Under the pieces are notes generated by a model that worked only from the letters and a program-made list of their open reading frames with translations, searched no databases and had not been told where the DNA came from. Below are positions 1-9,060 of a DNA stretch of 64,000 nucleotides, piece after piece. A program made the position numbers and the translations under genes. The DNA is taken from positions 2,364,001 through 2,428,000 of the forward strand of contig NZ_CP019980.1 in assembly GCF_002982115.1 (NCBI RefSeq), written 5' to 3'. This DNA is from Lysinibacillus sphaericus. GTDB taxonomy: Bacteria > Bacillota > Bacilli > Bacillales_A > Planococcaceae. Position 1 is the first letter of the stretch. The number at the start of each line of letters is the position of its first letter.

Positions 1-2
1 GT

Positions 3-506
3 TTACATGATGTTTTACATGATATGGACAAGCAAATTAGTTCTTACATACAAGGGCAAATTTTAGTGTCAATGTGTATTGGTGCAATGGTCACAATTGG
101 CTTCTTAATTATCGGCATGAAGTATGCATTGCTACTTGGTTTTTTAGCTATGATAACAAGTGTGGTCCCTTATTTAGGACCAGTCATTGCAATTACACCA
201 GCAGCTATTATTGCGCTTGTTAATTCGCCATTTATGCTTGTTAAACTAGCCATCGTCTGGACGATAGTACAGTTAATAGAAGGGAAGTTCATTTCGCCAC
301 AAATTATGGGGAAATCTTTGAGCATCCATCCCATTTCGATTATTTTCGTATTGCTAACAGCAGGTTCATTATTTGGTGTACCAGGTGTAATTTTAGGGAT
401 TCCAGGCTATGCGATTTTAAAAGTACTCGTCACACATTTATTTAAGCTATTTAAGCAACGATATAATCGCTACGAAGATGAAGTAGTACAAAAATATGAT
501 GTGTAA
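3..506 (+). CDS. AI-2E family transporter, C-terminal part (5' end outside window)
   Basis: The reading frame is open from base 3, so the gene begins before the window; the methionine at 24 is internal. About 167 residues are visible. They are highly hydrophobic with several membrane spans and carry the family's C-terminal Gly/Pro-rich pattern (a VPYLGP turn, then [11 protein letters not shown] and [15 protein letters not shown] segments), ending in a short basic cytoplasmic tail. This matches the C-terminal half of the AI-2E/PerM-like permease family, ~350-residue integral membrane exporters. The substrate cannot be told from sequence. A hairpin terminator follows directly. Confidence 0.8.
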   Translation, partial: LHDVLHDMDKQISSYIQGQILVSMCIGAMVTIGFLIIGMKYALLLGFLAMITSVVPYLGPVIAITPAAIIALVNSPFMLVKLAIVWTIVQLIEGKFISPQIMGKSLSIHPISIIFVLLTAGSLFGVPGVILGIPGYAILKVLVTHLFKLFKQRYNRYEDEVVQKYDV

Positions 507-512
507 CAAAAA

Positions 513-546
513 ACAGCTACTGCGAGCATTCAGTAGCTGTTTTTTT
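513..546 (+). terminator. Rho-independent terminator after the AI-2E transporter gene
   Basis: Perfect 10-bp stem (ACAGCTACTG / CAGTAGCTGT, 513-522 with 531-540), 8-nt loop, then six T. An A-run precedes it, so it may also serve the minus-strand aminotransferase gene ending at 605. Confidence 0.85.
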
Positions 547-604
547 AATGATATAAACAAAGCATGTAATAAGGATGCCTCCTGTTCACATGCTTCGTTA
601 AATG

Positions 605-1771
605 TTAGGAGATGGAAACGTTTTTTAGACGATCTACTGCTTCTTGTAAAACCTCTTTTGGCTGAACAAGTGCCAGTCGTAGGTAGCCTTGTCCTGCTGT
701 GCCAAACACTGTTCCCGGTACTGTTACAACACCAATTTGTTCAATTAGCTTAAATGCTAAATCTGTACAGTCAATATCGTACGGATATTTTGCCCATACG
801 AACATACCACCATCTGAAGGGGCTGCATCCCAACCAAGCTCGCGTAAGCCATTCATTAACGTTTTGTGACGTACTGAGAATGTTGCACGTAAGTTCTCTG
901 TAATTTCTTCCGCGTGGTCTAAAGCAACTACCGCTGCATCTTGAATTGGTTCAAAAATACCGAAGTCTAAATTCGATTTAAGTTGTTTTAAGACAGCAAT
1001 CATGTCAGCATTACCAGCAATATAGGCAATTCGTGTACCAGCTAGGCTGAAGCTTTTTGATAAAGAATTAATCTCCATCCCTACTTCTTTTGCACCTGGT
1101 GCCGCTAAAAAGCTTATCGGACCGTCACCAGTAAAGTAAAACTCTGAATACGCCGCATCATGAAGCACAATCACGTTATATTTTTTAGCAAAAGCAATGA
1201 CCTTTTCGAAATAGGCAAGAGAAGGCATAGCTGGTACAGGATTACCTGGTAGATTTAAGATAAGTAGCTTTGCCTTTTGTGCAACTTCTTCTGGCACTGC
1301 ATCTAAATCAGGCAAATAATCGTTTTCTGCTGTTTGCGGCATATAGTAGGGTGTAGCACCCGCTAGATGAATGCCTGCATCGTAAGCGACGTAAGCTGGA
1401 TTTGTTGAGAGAACGATGTCTCCTGGATCACAAAAGGCGATTGGTAAATGAACTAAGCCTTCTTGAGAGCCGATTGTTTGAATGATTTCAGTTGTAGGGT
1501 CTAAATCGACATTGCTACGACGTTTATAATAACGGCTAACTGCATCATAAAAACGTTGTGTGCCAGTTAATGTGTAGCCATATGATTCTGCCAAGCCCGC
1601 TCTGTATGATAAATGCTCACGGATTTTTGCATGTGGTGGAAGGTCAGGGCTCCCTAAACTTAAATCGATTAAAGACATACCTTTTGCTTGTTGTTGTTTA
1701 GCAAAGTGCTTTAAATCTCCGAAAATTGCTGGGGTAAATAGAGACATTTTTTTTGATGGTACGATTTTCAA
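605..1771 (-). CDS. PLP-dependent class I/II aminotransferase (LL-DAP/aspartate aminotransferase-like)
   Basis: A fold-type I aminotransferase of 389 residues. The N-terminus has the SLGSPDLPPH substrate-loop pattern, followed by IGSQEG, LNLPGNPVPA and the PLP-lysine motif NSLSKSFSLAG (Lys about residue 239), with a C-terminal arginine region. This places it among LL-diaminopimelate/aspartate-type aminotransferases; the precise substrate is not decidable from sequence. I chose a TTG start at 1771 because an AAGGAGT ribosome site lies 8 nt upstream. The first ATG in frame (1816) has no such site and would add 15 non-family residues. The gene is monocistronic between two hairpin terminators. 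Confidence 0.85.
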   Translation of the reverse strand: MKIVPSKKMSLFTPAIFGDLKHFAKQQQAKGMSLIDLSLGSPDLPPHAKIREHLSYRAGLAESYGYTLTGTQRFYDAVSRYYKRRSNVDLDPTTEIIQTIGSQEGLVHLPIAFCDPGDIVLSTNPAYVAYDAGIHLAGATPYYMPQTAENDYLPDLDAVPEEVAQKAKLLILNLPGNPVPAMPSLAYFEKVIAFAKKYNVIVLHDAAYSEFYFTGDGPISFLAAPGAKEVGMEINSLSKSFSLAGTRIAYIAGNADMIAVLKQLKSNLDFGIFEPIQDAAVVALDHAEEITENLRATFSVRHKTLMNGLRELGWDAAPSDGGMFVWAKYPYDIDCTDLAFKLIEQIGVVTVPGTVFGTAGQGYLRLALVQPKEVLQEAVDRLKNVSIS

Positions 1772-2016
1772 ACTAGTACACTCCTTATAGTTGTATAACA
1801 GAATAGTAGTACACATTTTATCATACTAAAGCACAGAAAGGGGAAGTTATTCTGAAAAAAGAATATATTCTTGTAATGGAGAAGATGCTTGCATAGACTA
1901 GCGGAAAAAATTAAGCTTAAATGAATGTATTTGCACAAAATAATTACGGGTAACGATGTTAAATGATAGTAGCGATACATTTCTGCTATTATTAAGCAAG
2001 GAGGGTGGTTTTTTAG

Positions 2017-2829
2017 ATGAAGGTATGTTCTTTAAGTGGACCAAGTGGAACAGGAAAAAGTACAAGCGCGCTCGTTTTTGCACATAAAATAGGAGTGGAA
2101 GCCATTATCGATGACGGTTTACTCATTGTCAATGGCGTGAAAGTAGCAGGGATTTCTGCGAAGTTTGAAAAAAATACGATAACTGCTGTTCGACGTGCTA
2201 TTTTTTCAGAAGAAGCGCATCGTGAAGAAGTCGTCAAAGCTCTTGATACATATCATGTTCAATCTATATTACTGATTGGTACGTCTGATAAAATGACCAA
2301 TAATATTGCCAAGCGCTTGGAACTAGGGCAGATTGAAACGTATTATTATGTTGAGAATATTCGTTCTCAAAAGGAAATCCAAAAGGCGCGATTTATTCGC
2401 CAAACGCAAGGAAAACATGTTATGCCAATACCGTACCGACAAGTAGAGCAAAATTTCTTTAAACGACTGGTGCAAAAAGGGAAGGAAATTTTCACACCCA
2501 AACGTGAAAAAATCGGTGAAACAACCATTGTGCGTCCTGACTTCCAACAGGAATATATTGAAATAGAGAAGCAAGTCTATGTGCAATTACTAACCTATAT
2601 TTGTAAACAGCAAGATATTGTGCAAAAAGTAGAACAAATACAGTTTAGCCTTGGAGAGCAGGCAAAGGTCATCATTTCTTTGCAATTAAAGATGCCGATA
2701 GATTATTCATTACCTCGCCGCTTATATCAGTTACAAGAAGACGTACAACATTCTTTTTACCAGCATTTTGGCTACGAACTAGATGCTATCAATGTTCAAG
2801 TGCACTCTGTTGTACAAAAACGAAAATAA
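2017..2829 (+). CDS. P-loop NTPase with Asp23/Gls24-like C-terminal domain
   Basis: A 270-residue protein of no family I can name. A Walker A motif GPSGTGKST sits at residues 8-16, followed by a short NTPase-like core with the strand SILLIGTSDK. From roughly residue 190 the C-terminus reads like an Asp23/Gls24 envelope-stress domain: a VEQIQFSLGEQAKVIISLQLK-type strand, a helix, then LDAINVQVHSV. The middle (about 120-180) is basic. The start is secure, with AAGGAGGGTGG about 8 nt upstream. It stands alone between divergent and convergent genes. The fusion assignment is my inference from pattern; a plain P-loop hypothetical protein is the fallback. Confidence 0.6.
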   Translation: MKVCSLSGPSGTGKSTSALVFAHKIGVEAIIDDGLLIVNGVKVAGISAKFEKNTITAVRRAIFSEEAHREEVVKALDTYHVQSILLIGTSDKMTNNIAKRLELGQIETYYYVENIRSQKEIQKARFIRQTQGKHVMPIPYRQVEQNFFKRLVQKGKEIFTPKREKIGETTIVRPDFQQEYIEIEKQVYVQLLTYICKQQDIVQKVEQIQFSLGEQAKVIISLQLKMPIDYSLPRRLYQLQEDVQHSFYQHFGYELDAINVQVHSVVQKRK

Positions 2830-2830
2830 A

Positions 2831-2874
2831 AAACAGGTACTCTAGTCGCAATAGGGCGAGTGAGTACCTGTTTT
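2831..2874. terminator. Bidirectional hairpin terminator
   Basis: A 13-bp stem (2831-2843 with 2862-2874; core ACAGGTACTC / GAGTACCTGT) with A-run and T-run flanks. It lies between the convergent P-loop protein gene and enoyl-CoA hydratase gene and touches the stop of the latter. Confidence 0.85.
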
Positions 2875-3669
2875 CTATTTTGATGCGCGTGTAAATTGAG
2901 GTTGACGCTTTTCAACAAAGGCACGACAGCCTTCTGTAAAATCACTGCCTACAAATGGTGTAGAACCTTGCCATAATGTTGGTACACTATCGACACATTC
3001 TTGTACAGATTGCTTTACAGCAAGTAAAGATTCTGGAGACATACCGGCTACCAGCTTGCCCATTCGAATCATAAATTTATTTAAATCTTTCTCAGTTACT
3101 AAATAGTTCAGCATACCCAGTTTAAAGGCTTCATCGGCTTTAAACATACGACCTGTAAATACCAAATCTTTCGTTGTAGATGGGCCAACAAGTTGAACAA
3201 GACGCTGGGCAAATTTATTGTTTAATGTGATGCCCAATTTGCCTACAGGAATGCCTAATTTTGCTTTTTCAGAGCCGATGCGAATATCACATGCTAAAGC
3301 AAGTTCTAACCCTGCTCCCATTGCAGGACCGTTAATAACACCAATTGTTGGAATCGCCAAACGTTCAATCGTTGATATTGTTTTTTCCATATGTAGAAAA
3401 GCTTCTTCTGCCTTTTCTAAAGAAATAGCGTTGAATTCTTTAATATCAGAGCCTGCTGTAAAATTCTCACCAGATCCTCGTAAAATGAGCACTTTATTTT
3501 TAGGATTATCTAACACTTTTAGTGCAATTTTAGCTAATTCATCCCACATATTTGCGGTAAGCGCATTTTTCGCCTGTGGTCGATGGATCGTAATAATTGC
3601 GAGTCCAGCCGTTTCTTGATAAATAATTTTCGCATCCTCAGCCTCAAGACGAGTTGTTCTTACTTGCAT
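2875..3669 (-). CDS. Enoyl-CoA hydratase/isomerase family protein
   Basis: A crotonase-fold protein of 264 residues. It shows both oxyanion-hole segments (GENFTAGSDIKEF and GPAMGAGLELALACD) and the C-terminal CRAFVEKRQPQF tail common in the family. The glutamate in GLELAL is present. The second classical hydratase glutamate, normally in a PEI segment, is replaced (LGIPVGKLGI), so this may be an isomerase, hydrolase or lyase-like crotonase. The start is ATG 3669, with GGGGGC about 8 nt upstream; the upstream ATG at 3726 lacks a ribosome site. No operon partners. Confidence 0.85.
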   Translation of the reverse strand: MQVRTTRLEAEDAKIIYQETAGLAIITIHRPQAKNALTANMWDELAKIALKVLDNPKNKVLILRGSGENFTAGSDIKEFNAISLEKAEEAFLHMEKTISTIERLAIPTIGVINGPAMGAGLELALACDIRIGSEKAKLGIPVGKLGITLNNKFAQRLVQLVGPSTTKDLVFTGRMFKADEAFKLGMLNYLVTEKDLNKFMIRMGKLVAGMSPESLLAVKQSVQECVDSVPTLWQGSTPFVGSDFTEGCRAFVEKRQPQFTRASK

Positions 3670-4023
3670 AATTGAAAAGCCCCCTACATTTAAATTGATA
3701 CTTATATTATATAACACAAAGAGCAATAAACACTAAATAATACGAATTTTCATGTTTTTTCAACCTGTTACACAAGATTAATGGCATTTTATAGAGATTG
3801 TACTACAACAGATTATTGCTATTGTAATAAAGCAAAAGATATGAGAAACTACTATAGGAACATTTGTTTCTTTATTTCTTAAGGAGCATCGTCTACAGAA
3901 AGATAAGTCTAATTGATAATTACAGATTATCCGACACTACTATTTTTAAAAATAAATAATAACTTACGCACCATAAATAGTATAAAATAAAACTATCACA
4001 CGCACAGTAAACAAGGAGGGCGC

Positions 4024-4902
4024 ATGATGGTTCCATTAAAGGAAGCATGGCAAAGTTATTTATTACTATTAAATTCTTTAAAGAAAAGTACTGCTACAAA
4101 GAAACAATACAACCTTGATGGACAGCAGTTTTTAGCTTTTGCAAGTGAGCAAAATGTACAAATGCTGGATAAACAATTGAAAGAATTATTATTTATATAT
4201 AGTAATTATCTAAAAGAAAATTATGAAAATGTTAATACTTTTAATCGGAAAATAGCGTCACTCCGTAGTTTTGTAGACTTTGTATTTTTGCGAGAATGGG
4301 TTGAACCGTTTGATTATGAAAGCATTTTACAGCCAAAAAAGAGGGGCAAGGATTCCTTAAAAGTGCTGACAAAAGAGCAATTGTTAAACATTTTAGAAGT
4401 ATGGCCGACCTATTTTCAATATGCAAAAACACCTGAGCATGCGTGGCTTGCAAGACGGAATGGTTGTATTGTACAAATGTTTATCGAAACTGGTTGCAAG
4501 CCTGCTGAACTTGTCCGTATGAAATGGGGGCATCTTGAAATTCCATCATCACATATTTCGATTTCAAACCAGAATGGCAGAAGGGAGATGAGACTTTCAC
4601 CTATTTTGATGGAAATGTTACAGCATTATAAAAATGCGACGGAGGATATACATCAAGGGAATGTAGGGGAGTGGCTTTGGGTCAGTGAAACAAGTCTTAC
4701 TAAATCGATCACGACAAAAACAATTGAACGGATTTTTCAAACACTATCAAAAGATATTGGCACAAATGTACGAGCGACAGATGTTCGTTACACGGTGCTA
4801 CAAAGGGCGTTACAAAGTGAGGAAACGGTTGAAAACATACAACAAAAAATGGGATATGTTCGAAAATGGGTATTAACAGAACGAGGAGAACGTTTTAAGT
4901 AA
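4024..4902 (+). CDS. Degenerate tyrosine-recombinase-like protein
   Basis: A 292-residue protein with phage-integrase architecture: a SAM-like core-binding N-terminus (STATKKQYNLDGQQFLAFA) and a C-terminal catalytic-fold domain (FIETGCKPAELVRMKWGHLE). The catalytic set is broken. Arg I of the G-x-R-x-x-E-L motif is Lys (about residue 159). The H-x-x-R box reads TDVRY, keeping only Arg (about 255). The LGH box reads MGY, and no nucleophilic Tyr follows near the C-terminus. It may be a dead recombinase kept as a DNA-binding protein. AAGGAGGG is 3 nt before ATG 4024 and 6 nt before ATG 4027, so the second ATG may be used. Confidence 0.7.
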   Translation: MMVPLKEAWQSYLLLLNSLKKSTATKKQYNLDGQQFLAFASEQNVQMLDKQLKELLFIYSNYLKENYENVNTFNRKIASLRSFVDFVFLREWVEPFDYESILQPKKRGKDSLKVLTKEQLLNILEVWPTYFQYAKTPEHAWLARRNGCIVQMFIETGCKPAELVRMKWGHLEIPSSHISISNQNGRREMRLSPILMEMLQHYKNATEDIHQGNVGEWLWVSETSLTKSITTKTIERIFQTLSKDIGTNVRATDVRYTVLQRALQSEETVENIQQKMGYVRKWVLTERGERFK

Positions 4903-4904
4903 GT

Positions 4905-4940
4905 GTGCAGCAATTGTCTCTCAAGCACAAATTGCTGCAC
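4905..4940. terminator. Hairpin between convergent genes
   Basis: An 11-bp perfect inverted repeat (GTGCAGCAATT, 4905-4915 with 4930-4940) between the recombinase-like gene and the minus-strand transglutaminase gene. The T-tract is weak, so termination efficiency is uncertain. Confidence 0.55.
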
Positions 4941-4946
4941 TTCTAA

Positions 4947-5801
4947 TTAAAAATGCGTTAACGCTTTTACTTGAACTTTTACCGTTAAATCATGTTTACC
5001 ACCTGTATAGACGCCTTCGACAGGGCTAATATCGGTATAGTCACGTCCGATACATAAAATAATGTGATTTTCTAGTACTTCCACATTATTAGTTGGGTCT
5101 AACCCAATCCAACCAATACCAGGAATCATCACTTCAACCCAGGCATGTGTTGCTATATCTCCGATTAAACCTGAATTTTCATCGACATATAAATAACCGC
5201 TTACATAGCGAGCAGGTATTCCTTTAGCGCGTAGTATAGCGAGCATAACGTGGGTGAAATCTTGACAAACTCCTCGTTTTAAGTCAAAGGCTTGGCTTGC
5301 AGTTGTCGTAACATTTGTTGCTGTTGGATCATACTCAAATGTTGAATATAAATATTGCATTAAATTAAGCGAAAACAGCACTGGATTTTCTGCGTGACCA
5401 ATCGCATGAAACACTTCTTCTATCTGAGCATCTGTCATATACGTAAAGTTTGTTGATTTTAAATAGGGCAAATAATGTTCATAAAAGAGTTGGGAATGAA
5501 AAATCGTCTGCATTTCGGGTGAATATTGAATGCGATGAATAAATGGTGCACGCTGTATACTAACGATGGATGTTGTTTCTATTTCTAGTACTTGATGTTG
5601 CTCCGGGATATAAAATGTACCGACTGTATTCCCCCAAATATCTGCATGCTCACGCGTTAGTGAAGATGGTGAAATCGCGATACGGTAAGACAGCAAGCGT
5701 TGACGCTCATCACCCCGAGGTTTCAAGCGGATAGTATTCAAGCTTTGATCGACTTCAGATTCATATTGAAAAATATTTGTATGTTGAATTTCAAATTTCA
5801 T
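4947..5801 (-). CDS. Transglutaminase-like cysteine protease family protein
   Basis: A 284-residue protein with an N-terminal beta domain typical of bacterial transglutaminase partners (FEIQHTNIFQYE, RLKPRGDERQRLLSYRI) and a papain-like core. The triad is intact: Cys about residue 179 in GVCQDFTHV, His in ATHAWVEV, Asp in GLDPTNN. ATG 5801 has AAGGAAG about 9 nt upstream; longer in-frame extensions run into the upstream gene and are not family sequence. It is the last gene of a three-gene minus-strand set, 61 nt after alpha-E. This family regularly accompanies alpha-E and circularly permuted ATP-grasp proteins, probably acting on a peptide or amide product; substrate unknown. Confidence 0.85.
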   Translation of the reverse strand: MKFEIQHTNIFQYESEVDQSLNTIRLKPRGDERQRLLSYRIAISPSSLTREHADIWGNTVGTFYIPEQHQVLEIETTSIVSIQRAPFIHRIQYSPEMQTIFHSQLFYEHYLPYLKSTNFTYMTDAQIEEVFHAIGHAENPVLFSLNLMQYLYSTFEYDPTATNVTTTASQAFDLKRGVCQDFTHVMLAILRAKGIPARYVSGYLYVDENSGLIGDIATHAWVEVMIPGIGWIGLDPTNNVEVLENHIILCIGRDYTDISPVEGVYTGGKHDLTVKVQVKALTHF

Positions 5802-5862
5802 CGTGTCCGCTTCCTTTTGATTACTGACTTGCGTGTTGAAAGGGAGCTGTAAGTGGTTCCTT

Positions 5863-6825
5863 TCAAGCTTGTAGGCTGGGTTCATATAAATGATAAATTG
5901 CTGAAAATGTATGACCAAAATCAATACATTGACACAATCTTTCCTCCATTGAAAATATAGCTTCCTCTAAGGAAGATGTTGATAAATTGAGCTCGCTAAT
6001 GGCCGTTAACAAAGCTCGTAACGGTGTATTAAGTGCTACAAATCGAGCAGTGAGATGGTCTTTTTCAATATGCATAAATGCTTCCTCTAATTTTTTTAAA
6101 CAGACCTTCACGGAGCGTGGAAAATGCGCATCCTGTAATAAATATTGCATAACACATAGTAAATTTGTTTGATGGTGCTTACGTTTATAAGATTCTGTTG
6201 CTTTTGATAAATCAAGCAAAAATATCCCATCGGCTTCTTCTATATTGCTAGTCATTGGTTGTTGCTCTAGCATTATTAATATCATACGGATCGTCTTTTC
6301 TGCACGTTCAATCCATTTGCCGACTTGCATAAAATAAAAAGGTAAATCTCGTTCCATTGAGTCTTCAACTAGTCCTGTAACCGTTAAAGATGTCTTACGT
6401 ACATTGTGTAAAAAATAATTTAGGGATATTAACGGAAATGGCCGTTTCTGCACCGTTACTTCTTGTTGCATATATAAATAAAAGGCATTGTGTAATTCCC
6501 AAAGCTCAATAGGGATACTATCCCGTGTTATTCGTGCATTTTCTCGAACGGCGCGCAAAGTTGCATGCAAAGCGTTGCTATTGTTCTCAGAGAACAACAA
6601 GTACTCAATAAGAGGATTCACTCGAATGACTTCATAGCATGCTAGAAATTCTTCTTTCGAAGCACAAATATCTAAAATAGCTTCCCAATGGTCGAGATAA
6701 TCATGTTCCTTACCAGATTGCTCCAGCATATTCAACAGCTGTACTTGTAATATATGTGCATTCGTTTCTGTGCGTTCACTATATCTTGCCATCCAATATA
6801 GTGCGTCTGCTACTCGACTTAGCAT
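5863..6825 (-). CDS. Alpha-E domain-containing protein
   Basis: A 320-residue, mostly helical protein opening with the family signature MLSRVADALYWMARYSERTE. The alpha-E family (COG2307) has no known catalytic function and is found almost always beside circularly permuted ATP-grasp proteins. Its start overlaps the end of the ATP-grasp gene by 47 nt, which implies translational coupling and supports function as one complex or pathway with both neighbours. Confidence 0.88.
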   Translation of the reverse strand: MLSRVADALYWMARYSERTETNAHILQVQLLNMLEQSGKEHDYLDHWEAILDICASKEEFLACYEVIRVNPLIEYLLFSENNSNALHATLRAVRENARITRDSIPIELWELHNAFYLYMQQEVTVQKRPFPLISLNYFLHNVRKTSLTVTGLVEDSMERDLPFYFMQVGKWIERAEKTIRMILIMLEQQPMTSNIEEADGIFLLDLSKATESYKRKHHQTNLLCVMQYLLQDAHFPRSVKVCLKKLEEAFMHIEKDHLTARFVALNTPLRALLTAISELNLSTSSLEEAIFSMEERLCQCIDFGHTFSAIYHLYEPSLQA

Positions 6826-8269
6826 GCGGCAATTCCTCCTTTAATATCCACGTATCTTTTGCTCCGCCTCCTTGTGAGGAATTTACGACTAACGATCCTT
6901 CTTTTAGCGCAACACGAGATAACCCACCTGGAAGGACAAATATCTCATCACCTGTAATGACATATACACGCAAATCGACATGACAAGGATAGAATTTACC
7001 ATTCTGATAGGCAGGTGCACGTGATAACTGAATGGTCGGTTGTGCTATATATTGATTTGGTTGGTTTACTATTTTTTGTCGGAAGCTAGCTATTTCTTCA
7101 GCACTGGCATGTGGACCAATCAGCATATCGTAGCCACCTGAGGCACTTACATTTTTTATAACCAGCTCGTGTAAATGTTTTAGTACCCATGCCCGCTGAT
7201 TTTCATCATCAAGATGGTAGGTTGTGACATTTTCTAATATAGGATCTTCATTTAAATAAAAACGAATCATATCTGGGACATAGGCATACATCGCTTTATC
7301 ATCTGCGACACCGTTGCCCACTGAATTTAGTATTGCAATATTTCCTGCCTTATAAGCCTCGATTAAATAGGGCACGCCAAGTAAAGAATCTTCTCGAAAA
7401 GCAGTAGGATCTAAAAAGTCATCATCAATGCGGCGATAGATAATATCGATTTGCTCTAATCCGTAAATGGTTTTTTTATAAACTTTTAAATTTTGCACAA
7501 TTAAATCGCGTCCTTCTACAAGCTGAATATTTAGTTGTTGCGCTAAAAAGACATGGTCGTAATAGGCTGAATTATACATACCGGCTGTTAAAAGGACTGC
7601 TTTCGGTTCAACATGAGCCTTTAAATTTCGTGGTCGATGTGAAAGTAGCGCTTTTTTCATATGGGTCATTTGTTTTTCAAGGGATTGAATCGTATGTTTG
7701 GAAAAAAATTCAGGATACACTTCCTTCATAACATAACGATTTTGGAATACGTATGAAATGCCAGAAGGATTACGTAAATTATCTTCCAATACGCGGTAAA
7801 CACCGTTTTGATCACGAATTACATCAATGCCAGCTAAAAAAATATGATTATTTATTGGCACTTGAACACCCAACATTTCTCGACAATAATATGGATTTTG
7901 TTCGATAAGATTTTTGGGAATAATTCCGGCCGTTACAATTAACTGTTCATGATAAATATCATGTAAAAAACAATTTAACGCTTTGACACGTTGTTTCATA
8001 CCGGTCTCAATCATCTTCCATTGTGCATGTGGGATAATAATCGGTACAAAATCAAAAGGCATTGTCCGTTCTGTCCCCCCTTGGGCACCATATACAGTAA
8101 ATGTAATACCTTGTCTAAGGAAGCTCGATTGTGCTTGCTGGTATTTTTCTTCTAGCTGTTCTTGAGAAAAAGCACTTAGTTTACGATGGAAGGAGCGATA
8201 ATGCGGTTTCGGCTGGTCACCATCTATCATTTCATCAAAAAAAGAACCCGAATCATATAATTTCATCAT
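6779..8269 (-). CDS. Circularly permuted type 2 ATP-grasp protein
   Basis: A 496-residue protein matching the COG2308 family: the N-terminal YDSGSFFDEM opening, IPHAQW, GIDVIRDQNGVYRVLEDNLRNPSG, then GNGVADDKAMYAYVPDMIRFYL and the C-terminal GGLSRVAL and SSQGGGAKDTW segments. The family is predicted to form a peptide or amide bond using ATP, but I know of no firmly established substrate. ATG 8269 (or the adjacent ATG 8266) follows GGAGGCGG. First gene of the ATP-grasp/alpha-E/transglutaminase operon. Confidence 0.9.
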   Translation of the reverse strand: MMKLYDSGSFFDEMIDGDQPKPHYRSFHRKLSAFSQEQLEEKYQQAQSSFLRQGITFTVYGAQGGTERTMPFDFVPIIIPHAQWKMIETGMKQRVKALNCFLHDIYHEQLIVTAGIIPKNLIEQNPYYCREMLGVQVPINNHIFLAGIDVIRDQNGVYRVLEDNLRNPSGISYVFQNRYVMKEVYPEFFSKHTIQSLEKQMTHMKKALLSHRPRNLKAHVEPKAVLLTAGMYNSAYYDHVFLAQQLNIQLVEGRDLIVQNLKVYKKTIYGLEQIDIIYRRIDDDFLDPTAFREDSLLGVPYLIEAYKAGNIAILNSVGNGVADDKAMYAYVPDMIRFYLNEDPILENVTTYHLDDENQRAWVLKHLHELVIKNVSASGGYDMLIGPHASAEEIASFRQKIVNQPNQYIAQPTIQLSRAPAYQNGKFYPCHVDLRVYVITGDEIFVLPGGLSRVALKEGSLVVNSSQGGGAKDTWILKEELPHAKSSSRRTILDGKI

Positions 8270-8345
8270 GTGAACCGCCTCCGAATTTAAGGAATAGTCA
8301 AAACATGTTACACTAAAAAGAATACATAAAAGGAGCTAGTAAAAA

Positions 8346-8759
8346 ATGATAAACATTAACTTATTGCAAGCTTACGAGTTAGACAAGCTATCGAAACTAG
8401 GTATATCTGACGAGGAAATCTTACAGACATTGCGAACTGGGGAAGTATCGTCATGGCGTACAAAGGAACCCAATTATGAATTTCAAGAAACACTGGCTCT
8501 TTATCAAGAAGGGGAGCAACAATTTTTAGACGCGCTGCATGGTAATTATCGAATAAAATATGTAACATTACCTGGCATTCAGCGTTTACTACATCTTCGC
8601 TTTCAATTAGAAGAAACGAAGGACTTTCAATTGGCAGAAACAGGTATTCAGAATTTGGTGTGCGACGAAGCCATAATCTCGAAGCTTCTTAGCATGTTAT
8701 CGACGAACTGGAAAATTACACAACAAATGGATGGCACATATAGCATTTTCGCTAATTAA
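8346..8759 (+). CDS. Hypothetical protein, divergent from the ATP-grasp operon
   Basis: A 137-residue soluble, acidic, helix-rich protein I do not recognise. There is no signal peptide, membrane span or metal motif. AAAAGGAGC lies 8-9 nt before ATG. It shares a 76-bp divergent intergenic region with the circularly permuted ATP-grasp operon, so the two may be co-regulated; this is inference only. Confidence 0.7.
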   Translation: MININLLQAYELDKLSKLGISDEEILQTLRTGEVSSWRTKEPNYEFQETLALYQEGEQQFLDALHGNYRIKYVTLPGIQRLLHLRFQLEETKDFQLAETGIQNLVCDEAIISKLLSMLSTNWKITQQMDGTYSIFAN

Positions 8760-8791
8760 CTACAAATAACCAAAAAATTCCACGCGCATTG

Positions 8792-8845
8792 TGAGACGAA
8801 TCGACTCGTATCATTACCCATGGAATCATTTTTCGATTCGTCTCA
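8792..8845. repeat. 13-bp inverted repeat with 28-nt spacer
   Basis: TGAGACGAATCGA at 8792-8804 is repeated exactly in inverse at 8833-8845. No T-run follows, so it does not look like a standard terminator. It lies in the 332-bp non-coding stretch 8760-9091, which otherwise holds two terminators. Confidence 0.7.
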
Positions 8846-8927
8846 GCGTATAGTAGTATACTAGAGTTTAATATTCATTTTGAGACGCGTTTATGCATAA
8901 ATAAATAGACCTTGCAAAAAAATTTCA

Positions 8928-8967
8928 AAAAAAGATGATTTTTCATACGTAGAAAATCATCTTTTTT
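8928..8967. terminator. Hairpin terminator (possibly bidirectional)
   Basis: A 15-bp stem, AAAAAAGATGATTTT (8928-8942) with its complement at 8953-8967, ending in six T. Probably ends transcription of the 8346-8759 gene or of a short transcript carrying the 8792-8845 repeat. Confidence 0.8.
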
Positions 8968-9029
8968 AATTACTAAAAATAAGAACATATGTTCAAGAAA
9001 GGGGAAAAGGGCATTTTTTTATCAATAAT

Positions 9030-9060
9030 GTTCCCAAATTTATATTTGGGAACGTTTTTT
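9030..9060 (+). terminator. Hairpin terminator just upstream of the recombinase gene
   Basis: A 10-bp stem GTTCCCAAAT / ATTTGGGAAC (9030-9039, 9044-9053), tetraloop TTAT, then C-G and six T. It ends only 31 nt before ATG 9092, so it either insulates the recombinase gene from readthrough or acts as an attenuator. Confidence 0.8.
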
